From the NCBI GenBank assembly GCA_030063045.1, contig JAQSEB010000091.1, positions 1-64,000 on the forward strand: a stretch of 64,000 nucleotides of DNA, given 5' to 3'. The notes beneath the pieces are model-generated. The model searched no databases and had not been told where the DNA came from. It saw only the letters and a program-made list of their open reading frames with translations. This DNA comes from Pratylenchus scribneri (lineage: Eukaryota; Nematoda; Chromadorea; Rhabditida; Pratylenchidae). Made by a program: the position numbers and the translations under genes. Of the stretch, positions 49,528-60,329 are shown one piece after another (the first letter of the stretch is position 1; each line of letters starts with the position of its first letter).

Positions 49528-50839
49528 TATTGAGTACACTCCTACCTAGATGTTGGGCGCGAGAAAGTTTGTCACATAACTTTTGAAGTATTAAACCGAT
49601 TCTAACCATTGTAATGTTATATTGTAGAACCAAGTCTTGACTATTGAATGGCATTATAACATAAAAAGATTGGTTTAGTCTTTCCGAAAATTTGCCACCG
49701 ATAATAAGTGTTAAACCATATTTCATTTTTTCGACATTTTTGGCCACAAATCTTTGAGTTTTAAACCGTTTCATATGAATTCAATATTGGTACTTCTTCG
49801 TTATTCCACCACTCCCCCTCGAAATTTTTTTATTAAAAATCATTTTCTTAAGGTAATTTTCATCGCTCACATATTGACGATGAGTAATTTTTTTTTAATT
49901 TTCCATACAACAAGTTAATTTGTTTCCCACTGCAACTAGCAACAACCACAAATTCACCTTTTTTCTTTATTGTTCGCTCAATTCTTGTACATCATCACAT
50001 CATCATCATAATGGGGTTATTGGGAATGAAAGGCAGAACAAGTTGTTGAACAAAAGGGAAAATAGTTAAAGGGAAACGACTACTGCAAAGAACATCTAAT
50101 TATTGAAGATGCCAATGCACAAATGAGGTGAAAATGTCCACAAATAGTCTTTGTTAATTATTCATAGTTGTTATATTTTTTTCAAACAATAAGTACATGA
50201 TGATTGGCGTAACCTGAAAAAGAAAAGAAAACTAGGGAAAACCCAATTCCGCTAATACCTAAATTGTGTCTTTCAACTCGAGAGAAAAATTGTCAAAATT
50301 TATTCTCTCAACCTAGATCCTTGATCTTCACAAATTTCCATACCATAATATTATAATCCATTCTTTCTCATATACAACTGCTGATCAAAGGGCATTAATC
50401 TTATAGCCAACTAATCAAATGGAAAAGTAATTTGGACAGTCTATTAAAATTTCGCGAATGCATCAATTCTCCATTCAAAAATATTTTTCGCCCATTAAAC
50501 CTGTTTGATAGTGTTTATTTATTAATTCATTTTTGCCGCTATATTTATTGAACCCTCCCATTTTACTTCTTAACAAGGAGATGACGGTTGTTCCATTCGA
50601 ATTCACACATTCGCCGAAAAATTATTACTGCAAATCTAAGTTTAATTGAGGCGTGCTGTAGAGAATAATGATAAAACGATTTCAAAATTATTCTGTTAAT
50701 TTTTCAAAAAAAAATTTTTAAGATTGAAAAAATTTGTTTATACTGGGAAAAACAATCAGAAATATAAAATTTCCAAGTTTTTCTATTATTGATTTTTCCT
50801 TTTATTTTACTATTTACTTAAAATTTCATCATATTAAGA
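49528..50839. other. Intergenic, upstream of tyrosinase
   Basis: AT-rich sequence with no recognised gene. It should contain the tyrosinase promoter. Nothing stands out apart from short AT runs and an ATCATCATC run near 49,995. Confidence 0.4.
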
Positions 50840-53800
50840 ATGGAATTCCACGTGGGATTATTCCTCGTTCTGTCAACAATTGTTTCAATAAATGCCCAGC
50901 AAGATTGTAGTCAGGCTCCAACTTCGGCATTAAAAATTGTTTGCGAACAGCTTCATCGATGGGATACAAATGCAAGGGTATGTCCATTTTCATTGTTATA
51001 ATAAGGTGGAAGTGTACTGTAATTATAGGCCGCGCCTCCAACAACGGAAAAGATTCCACTGTAATTTATCTTTTTCTTCTTCTAAAATTATTTGTCTTTT
51101 TTCGTTTCAGGCCTCCAGCTATTCCCGGATTGCCAAGTAATAATGACAAAATATAAATTGGATTGACTATGCATTTTACTTGTTCTAACTTCTTAATTAT
51201 GAATAGCAACAAATATTCTTTTTGTATATTTTTTTAAATACCATATCAATTCAGCGCCAATGATTGCTGGAGAATTAGCCCCAGTTGCCGCAACACCTTA
51301 CCAATGTATGGACTTAGGATGTCTTTGCTCTTATTTGGGAGGTTGGTCAACTTAATTGATATAATGATATTATATGATTTTGTAAATTCTATCAAGGTAA
51401 TGGCCAACAAGGCTCAAATGCGTGTTCACTCGCTAATGGACAGCCTCTACGAAAAGCGTTGCGAAAAGGTAGAAAAAATGAAAACTGGATGAAATTGCCA
51501 AATGTTTCCAATTGATCAATAATTAATATTTTTTTAGAATACAGAACACTTACTGATGATGAACGGAATCGGTTTCATGCGGCAATGAAAGGAATCAAAC
51601 AGAATGGAGGTGGATTTAATAAACATATCCCTCCTCTACATATTATCGTATTAGAATATGATCGAATTGCTACAATTCACTCCCAATTTGCTACAAGTGG
51701 TGGAGCACACAGTGGTCCCGCTTTTTTGCCTTGGCATAGGGAATTTGTAAAAAGGCAGGGATTTATTATTTATTTAAATTTAATTATGATGACTGAAAAA
51801 ATACCATTAAAGAAACTTATTGTTTTATCATGTGTACGAAAATTGTTAATTCTTTAAGATTCGAAATCGCTCTTCGCCAGATTGATCCATCTGTCTCGTT
51901 GCCGTATTGGGATTCAACTTTAGACGGGGCTTTGCCCACTCCTCGTGATTCCATCATGTTTTCGGCTGAGGTGGATTTGAAAGAAATAAACAAAGAATAC
52001 TTTATTTTTTGCAGTTTATGGGTAGTACTGATGCAAATGGGAATTTAGTTACTGGCGAGTTTGCTGGTTGGAGAACTCTTACGGTATTGAAAGAAATCTT
52101 AGAAAAATTTTGTTAAATTTTAGGGACGACCAAATGTTTTAAGACGACTTGGTGCTGACGGAAATTGTTTCAGGGAACAAGAGTGAGTAATAAAATCTTA
52201 TCCAATCCGTCGTAGGATTATATTATATCCCAAATAGATAATTACTAGGATTTGGAAAAAAAAAAAGAAAAATAATTTGAGAATAAAATTCTTTGGATGG
52301 ACTGACTAGGATTGCGATTCTTTATTCAATAGAATTAGTTTTAAAGAAATACAATTTAATTATCTCACATTAATGATTTCCATGTTAACGTGTCAATTTC
52401 TATAAAAATTAAACATTTTATTTCCACACAGCATTCAATGGTTTATGAATCAGAATCAAATTGAAATGGTAAGTCGAAAAATGAAGGCAAAACAAAGCAA
52501 TGCGAAGGGACTGCTTTATTTATTAGGAAATTATTTCGTAGGAGATAGCCCAAATCTTAGTCCTAATCCTAATGTCTGATAATATAATTATAAAAGTAAT
52601 CAGAAATAACTCGATCATAATGAAAGGAAGAAAGCAAATATAAAAATTATTAATTAATAAGACACAAATTAAAGCCAAGGAAAGGAAAAAACGATAAAAT
52701 AACACAATAGATATTGGGGAAAAATTCAGATCACATTAAAAATAATAAGATTTATGTGTGATTTGATTTGTTTTCTTCTACAAAATAAAAATAATTTAAT
52801 AATAAATAAAGCAGTCCCTTCGCATTACTTTTGCTTTTGCCTTCGTTTTTGGAATTGGCATAAATTGAAGATCCTTGGCTTCTCTGCACCTCAACGAGTT
52901 CCTCAATTTCCTCAGATTCCTAAAACAACATAATTTTTTAGGGATGTACAATTCCAACTAATTGGAATCTAATGGAGTATACCCACGGAAATGTTCATGT
53001 ATATGATTTTCTGGATAATAGAAAATAATTGAAAATTTTTCAGGTATTTGTTGGGGGTGATATGGTTGATCAAAGTACATCGGCAAACGATCCAATATTT
53101 TTTGTCCATCATTCATTTGTCGATATGATATGGTAAATTAAATTATTTCGACTATCATGTCGATCGTTAAAGGGAAATGTGGCGACAAGCACGGCAATCA
53201 AGGAATGATCGAGAAATAATCTACCCACTGGATATGCAACTTTGCGCCTCACCCAGCCACTTTGGCTCAACACGAATGCGTCCATTTGAGGTTCAATATA
53301 TTTTGATAATGTGATGTATTAATTTTTAGCCTTGGAACAATATCGATGGTACAATTTTTAATTTTTTTCACTGAATGGCGGTAAAAATTACATTTGAAAT
53401 TACAATTACAGTAATAATTAATAATCGATTCATTACTTATTTTCAGGACTTAGCAATAAATACACTGACAATATGTTTGAATATGCCCCAAGGCCAACAT
53501 GTGCATCTGGCCCAAATTGTGGTTCCAAGTATCGATGGATAAAATAACTAATACTAAATTCTTCAAAAATCCAGATATTTATTCTGTGATCGTTCACATG
53601 GCACTCCAAGATGTGCATCCGTAATAATTTTTTTCTTTTTCTGAAAAGCAATAAAAAAATTTAAGAAAGTCAGGATCGGTGGTAATTGCAATGGATTTAC
53701 TAATGGTCGAGTCAAAAAAAAGGAATTAATTAGAAAATAAAATTTGCCTTATTAGGCGAAGATGTGTGTTACAATGGCAAATGCCAGGGGGGTAAATGTG

Positions 53801-55463
53801 TACAGACTTCAAATGTGGGAATGACAATTTTTCTACTTTTTACTAAACTTCGAGAAATTTTCAGCCAATCCCGACAACTCCACGACCTCCACCTGTCCCA
53901 ACGCCATCACCTGTGAAGCCTTCTAATGTGAGTTATTTTATTACGTTTTATCCAGCCTCAATATTGTCTTAATTATACATTCCATAAATAATAACATTTA
54001 TCCAGATTGCTTGTTTCAATGAACACGAATGCTGTGCAATTTGGTCAGGAAAAGGAGAATGTCAACGGTAGTGAAAGGAAAAAAAGCGATTCTAAAAATA
54101 TATTTTTAGTAATCCTACTTATATGGGTGCCTGGTGCAAAGCTAGCTGTCAGAAGGCACTTGTTCTTTTTTTTTATTTTTTTATATTGTGTATTTAAATT
54201 TAGTGTCAACCAAATTACAATCTTAATGATGGTATTAATTTATTTGAAACATTATTTTTATTAATATGATTACAGAATGTGCGAATCGTCATCCAAATTG
54301 TGGTGCTTGGGCAACCCAAGGAGAATGTCAACGAAACCAATTTTGGATGGTGAATTTTTGTAAAAAAAAATATTCTGCTGAATTTTTGTATTCAATTAGA
54401 CCGAAAATTGTCGTCAATCATGTGGACGGTGCCAAGTGACCCGTGCACAAGTGTGCAGTGGAGGCACAGGAAGCCAAAATAATCAAAGTATTTTGGCTAA
54501 CGGCATAGTTATTGTGGATTTTTGGTGTCATAATTGCATCTTGCAAAGCTTTTGATATAAATTTATAAGCTCGATTGTAAAAAATCTAGCAATCTAATTA
54601 TAACATTATGATTATGACCCGGTGGAATCTTAATTTATTTTAGATCGTGTCACAGTTGCACCGCCTAAATCAGCAAAATGCACATCGCCGGGGTAAAAAA
54701 CATAAAGCTTATTCCGATATAACCAAATTTAGGTGCTATAATGAAAATATTTGTTGCCAAGTCAGAAATATGTGGAATAATGGTTTTAAACTCATTTATA
54801 TCATTTAGTTGTGGGGTCTAATGGGCGAATGTCGCAACAATCCTGGGTGGATGACCTGCAATTGTCAATGAATTTTTATTTTGAATGCTTATTTTATTGT
54901 AATTTTAGGTCGGGTAGCTTGCGGTATGTGTATTCCTGGTGATTATGCCTATGGAACATGCTCCGATTATCATCCACAATGTCAAGAATGGGCTAGCCGC
55001 GGTGAATGCCAAAAGAATGGATGGATGTTAGAAAATTGTAAAAGAAGTTGTGGTAAATACTAATCTAAATTAAATTAAAATAAAAACTTAATTTCAGATA
55101 CATGTGTCTCGTTTTATGAGCTACGCTCCGTAATCCTAGAAAATTACACAAAATTTTACTATTAATTACATTAGCTTTGCCGAGGATCCCGTGCCGGACG
55201 TCGCAAGCGGGATACAGAAAAGTCCTTTGATTATCCACCAGCATTTGAAGAATTTTCTAGAACTGGACGTTTCCTTGTGAGCTATTTTTAAATTTTGCGT
55301 TTTTAATAACTAAATTCAGCGCCACTTAAATGAAACTGCTGAAGAGGACTTAGAAGGAATAGAATCTACATCCTCCGATGGCAGAGACAAGAAGCCCAGC
55401 AAAGTTGTACAAAAATTGTTAGACTCCGAAATGCCAGAATCATCAGGGATGCCCGGAATTTAA
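50840..55463 (+). CDS. Secreted tyrosinase with four ShK domains
   Basis: Tyrosinases are dicopper oxidases of phenols. Here the likely role is cuticle or eggshell hardening, or melanin-type chemistry. Signal peptide: [20 protein letters not shown]. The catalytic domain follows: CMDLGCLC, the CuA site [18 protein letters not shown] with an upstream histidine in [19 protein letters not shown], and the CuB site [15 protein letters not shown]. All expected copper histidines are visible. A Pro-rich linker leads to four six-cysteine ShK modules (near 54,007-54,175; 54,277-54,440; 54,733-54,920; 54,945-55,115), e.g. [18 protein letters not shown]. The tail has a basic GRRKR motif and an acidic end. 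The protein is about 735 residues. Exon 2 (51,029-51,060) is small and needed to keep frame. The intron at 51,755 begins with GC. AATAAA overlaps the stop region at 55,464. The copy looks intact. Confidence 0.92.
52477..52852. mobile_element. MITE-like inverted-repeat element in a tyrosinase intron
   Basis: The left arm at about 52,477-52,550 and the right arm at about 52,780-52,852 are reverse complements over roughly 70 bp. The best part, TAAAGCAGTCCCTTCGCATT, is identical in both arms. The interior is AT-rich and non-coding. The element sits within one intron (52,469-52,870) and ends about 18 bp before the next exon. No clear target duplication is seen. Confidence 0.6.
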
Positions 55464-56509
55464 AATAAAATATTTCTAATCGAATATAAAAATCTATCTA
55501 GCAATTTAAAGAAAATAATTTCTTTTTTATTTTATACCTATGAAGGCATAATTAAATTTACTTCACTTCTGAAATTGCTCGTATTTTGATGTTGCATTGA
55601 TGCCATAAAAATTATGAATAACTATTTTAAAATTAAAATGTATGGTAATAAAAGAGCCAATAATATGAATATTATTATCGAAAAAGTTTTACCATATAGC
55701 CATCATTCATAGCTGACGGAATGATGATAATGAGAATTGAGAGAGTCAGTCCATTCTGCTGCTGATGCTGATTGAAGATTGAAGTTGAATACGGTAAAAA
55801 AACATAATTCCGAATTATTCTGGCTGATTCTGCAATATCAATGGAATATTATTGCAAATTCAGCAGGAATATATTTTATAGAAACAGCAAAGCAACCTTG
55901 AATGCCGACTATCCTTAACATTTTTCCTATATGGACAAATTCCACTTCGACATATTAGGAAAACGTCAAGAATTGGCGACAACAAAGTGTAATTTTATGT
56001 TTTTTATTATATATTGGAATTCTTTTTGAATTCAATGCATTTGTAATGTGTAAAAGTCGTAAATATTAATATTGAATTGAATAGACACTTTTGATTTTGA
56101 TATTGATATAATGCAACGTGCAGCCTTGTGAAAGGGAAATAAAAAATCGAGCAATATTCATATATAAAAGAAAGGTGTGGCGCTTTTTTGATGCTAATGC
56201 TAACTGCTAAAGATGGTAGAAAGGAGGTTTTTATCATTTGAAGTGATTGGACTGTTGCCCATCCTTTTTCATAGAAGAATCATCTCCATTTTGGCTGCAT
56301 TTTATGATTGCGATTGCGAACCAAAAGGTGTTATTAGGAATGAGAAGGCTATGATGAATCATCCATAAAAATGAAAGAATGATTGACGATTTTAAGAAAG
56401 AAATATACGGGAATTCCGCTTAAAGAAAGTTGACAATTATGAATTGAAACAACTAAAAAATATAAAAAATACAATTTTCCAGAACGAATAAAAATTACTA
56501 AAAAAATTG
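55464..56509. other. Intergenic, downstream of tyrosinase
   Basis: AT-rich sequence without a recognised gene. Minus-strand open frames at 56,007 and 56,349 are hydrophobic low-complexity translations with no supporting features. Isolated relatives of the neighbouring minisatellite unit begin to appear after about 56,510. Confidence 0.4.
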
Positions 56510-59112
56510 AAAAAAAATTCCGGAAAAGGGAAATTAGAACAAAAACATTTACTGAAAGCATAACACTTTTTCATAACACTTTTCGGAAATGGAAATTAGA
56601 ATAAATCCAAAACTTTTTTCGGAAAGGAATTGAGAACAAATTCAAAATATTTCCAGAAAGGAAAATCATAAAAAAATTCAAAACATTTTCAGCTGAAATG
56701 AGAAATCAGAACAAAACAAAAGCATTTTCCGGAATGAAAATCATAACAAATTAAAAACATTTTCCGGAATAAAAATCAGAACAAATTAAAAACATTTTCC
56801 GGAAAGGAAATCAGAACAAATCCAAAACATTTTTCGGAAAGGAAATCAGAACAAAACAAAAACATTTTTCGGAAAGGAAATCAGAACAAAACAAAAACAT
56901 TTTTCGGAAAGAAAATCAGAATTAAAAAACAAAACATTTTCCGGAAGAAAATCAGAACAAAACAAAAACATTTTCGGAAAGAAAATCAGAATTAAAAAAC
57001 AAAACATTTTCCGGAACAAAATCAGAACAAAACAAAAGCATTTTGCGGAAAGAAAATCAGAATTAAAAAGCAAAACATTTTCCATCAGAACAAAACAAAA
57101 ACATTTTCCGGAAAGAAAATCAGAACAAAACAAAAACATTTTCCGGAAAGAAATCAGAACAAATTAAAAACATTTTCCGGAAAGAAAATCAGAACAAAAC
57201 AAAAACATTTTCCGGAATAAAAATTAGAACAAATTAAAAACATTTTCCGGAAAGGAAATCAGAACAAAACAAAAACATTTTCCGGAAAGGAAATCAGAAC
57301 AAAACAAAAACATTTTCTGGAATAAAAATCAGAACAAATTAAAAAAATTTTCCGGAAAGAAAATCAGAACAAAACAAAAACATTTTCCGGAATAAAAATC
57401 AGAACAAATTAAAAACATTTTCCGGAAAGAAAATCAGAACAAAACAAAAACATTTTCCGGAATAAAAATTAGAAACAAATTAAAAACATTTTCCGGAAAA
57501 GAAATCAGAACAAAACAAAAACATTTTCCGGAAAGGAAATCAGAACAAAACAAAAACATTTTCCGGAATAAAAATCAGAACAAATTAAAAACATTTTCCG
57601 GAAAGGAAATCAGAACAAAACAAAAACATTTTCCGGAATAAAAATCAGAACAAATTAAAAACATTTTCCGGAAAAGAAATCAGAACAAAACAAAAACATT
57701 TTCCGGAAAGGAAATCAGAACAAAACAAAAACATTTTCCGGAATAAAAATCAGAACAAATTAAAAACATTTTCCGGAAAGGAAATCAGAACAAAACAAAA
57801 ACATTTTCCGGAATAAAAATCAGAACAAATTAAAAACATTTTCCGGAAAGGAAATCAGAACAAAACAAAAACATTTTCCGGAAAAGAAATCAGAACAAAA
57901 CAAAAACATTTTCCGGAAAGGAAATCAGAACAAAACAAAAACATTTTCCGGAATAAAAATTAGAACAAATCAAAAACATTTTCCGAAAAGGAAATCAGAA
58001 CAAAACAAAAACATTTTCCGGAAAGGAAATCAGAACAAAACAAAAACATTTTCCGGAATAAAAATCAGAACAAAACAAAAACATTTTCCGGAATAAAAAT
58101 CAGAACAAATTAAAAACATTTTCCGGAAAGGAAATCAGAACAAAACAAAAACATTTTCCGGAATAAAAATCAGAACAAATTAAAAACATTTTCCGGAAAG
58201 GAAATCAGAACAAAACAAAAACATTTTCCGGAATAAAAATTAGAACAAATCAAAAACATTTTCCGAAAAGGAAATCAGAACAAAACAAAAACATTTTCCG
58301 GAAAGGAAATCAGAACAAAACAAAAACATTTTCCGGAATAAAAATCAGAACAAAACAAAAACATTTTCCGGAATAAAAATCAGAACAAATTAAAAACATT
58401 TGCCGGAAAAAAAATCAGAACAAAACAAAAACATTTTCCGGAAAGGAAATCAGAACAAAACAAAAACATTTTCCGGAAAGAAAATCAGAACAAAACAAAA
58501 ACATTTTCCGGAAAGAAAATCAGAACAAAACAAAAACATTTTCCGGAATAAAAATCAGAACAAATTAAAAACATTTTCCGGAAAGGAAATCAGAACAACA
58601 ACAATTCCGGAAAGGAAATCAGAAAACAACAATTCCGGAATGGAAATCAGAACAAAACAAAAATATTTTCCGGAAAGGAAATCAGAACAACAACAATTCC
58701 GGAAAGGAAATCAGAAAACAACAATTCCGGAATGGAAATCAGAACAAAACAAAAACATTTTCCGGAAAGAAAATCAGAACAAATTAAAAACATTTTCCGG
58801 AAAGGAAATCAGAACAAAACAAAAACATTTTCCGGAAAGAAAATCAGAACAAAACAAAAACATTTTCCGGAAAGAAAATCAGAACAACAGCAAAACATTT
58901 TCCGGAAAGAAATCAAAACAACAACAAAACATTTTCCGGAAAGAAATCAAAACAACAACAAAACATTTTCCGGAAAGAAAATCAGAACAAAACAAAAACA
59001 TTTTCCGGAAAGAAGATCAGAACAACAGCAAAACATTTTCCGGAAAGAAATCAAAACAACAACAAAACATTTTCCGGAAAGAAATCAAAACAACAACAAA
59101 ACATTTTCCGGA
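56510..59112. repeat. Minisatellite with 36 bp units, about 70 copies
   Basis: The consensus unit runs from TTCCGGAAAGGAAATCAGAA to ACAAAACAAAAACATTT, with a sister form TTCCGGAATAAAAATCAGAA ending CAAATTAAAAACATTT. The two forms often alternate, giving a 72 bp higher-order period in the centre. The edges hold shorter or more diverged units. Each unit carries the palindrome TTCCGGAA. Because 36 is a multiple of three and the units lack stops in several frames, long open frames appear (58,400-59,140 gives 246 codons), but they translate to simple repeats and have no start context or partner exons. No coding role is supported. Confidence 0.9.
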
Positions 59113-60329
59113 CTCATTATCATTATCATTCATTAATTAATCATTATTCATTAATCATTACTAACCTTCACTCATATCAAATGATTCCCCTTTTCTTTTA
59201 TCTCTCTTTTTTTCAATTACCGTTTATGAGAAATGCCTATTTTGTAATTTTTAGAATCGCGCACTGCACAATATTATATAATATTCTCAATTCAACCTCT
59301 AAAAAATTTTTATCCAAAAAAATTTATATTTCTAAATTTTGATCATTTTACCATATTTATTTAAAAAATAATTATTTTATAAAACATCCAAATCTGATAT
59401 GATAGTCAACTTCAAAAAAAAAAATATAAAAACATACTATCTAGCTATTTCAAAATTCAGATTTTTCAAAATTTTTCATTATAAGTAATAGACAATCAAC
59501 ATAAAATTGTTTAAAAAAAATGGAATTGATTGTTTCGCTTTTGCATGGACTCAAGGAAGGTAAAGCCTAAAGGGTAGCCTTTGGCTCAAACTAGCTTCCA
59601 TTTCATATGGCCTCTGGTCTGCTCTCTTTTCTATTTTATAGTGCTTTTTGCCAAGAAAAAGCCGGAAGGATTTTTGTGTGCAGCTGTGCTGCTGTATGTG
59701 CCTATATTTTCTTTCCTCAAGCTGCCATGAATCGGACTTATAAAATAGTTTCTACTTCATATAGCTCTCACAACCAGTAGTATTTCAACTGCCTTTGAGT
59801 CTCGACTCCCGACTCTCATTTATGCCCCTCTTCCATTCTTTTCCCTCATTTTCTAGTTTATTGACGAAGAAAAGATGGCCACAGCAGGTTTAGGCCTTGA
59901 CCAGACCTATGGAAATATATATAGCACGAATTTATTTTAGTTCATTTCTAAATAATAACCGACAAAAATTTTTCTATAAGGTCATTAATTCTAATTTTGA
60001 GTTCATGTATTATGAATCATCTCAATTTACTTTATCATTTTTTAGAAATTAATAAATATACCTATTTGTTTGTCGTTTAAAGTTTTAACTCTCAAAACAC
60101 TTGAGATCTAAACTTTGAAAGCTTACCTGCGATTGATGAGTCCCCAGATTAAAAATTGGGCAATAAACCTTCTACAAAACATAGAGGATATCCAGAATTT
60201 TTTATGCCATAAAAATTCTATATTATTTTAGTTTTTCATAAATGATTATTCCCAGGAATGAATGAATCTGCTGTTGCTAGTCATCAAATTACTAAACCAA
60301 TTGTTTTTGACATTGCTAATGAGGACAAA
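59113..60329. other. Upstream region of dystrobrevin
   Basis: This holds a GC-richer stretch at about 59,540-59,930 that could be promoter or a 5' exon. An ATG with good context at 59,875 (AAAGATGGCC) opens a 21-codon frame, but I could not splice it in frame to the dystrobrevin exons. The segment 60,258-60,354 is open in the dystrobrevin frame upstream of its first ATG, so an earlier coding exon remains possible. Confidence 0.4.

Noticed and set aside
49403..49774. 123-codon minus-strand frame
   Set aside because: It crosses the end of the GGGCTGCC-bounded element and resembles no family I know. It could be a transposon fragment, but this cannot be supported.
56846..57139. 97-codon minus-strand frame rich in Phe and Cys
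   Set aside because: Reverse-strand translation of the same 36 bp repeat.
58400..59140. A 246-codon open frame in the minisatellite, with companion frames
   Set aside because: The unit length is a multiple of three and lacks stops, so long frames are expected. The translation is a simple Lys/Gln/Asn repeat with no credible start or neighbouring exons.
59875..59940. ATG frame MATAGLGLDQ as the dystrobrevin start
   Set aside because: Its only GT donor leaves a phase that cannot join the 60,258-60,354 exon in the dystrobrevin frame. Kept only as an open possibility.
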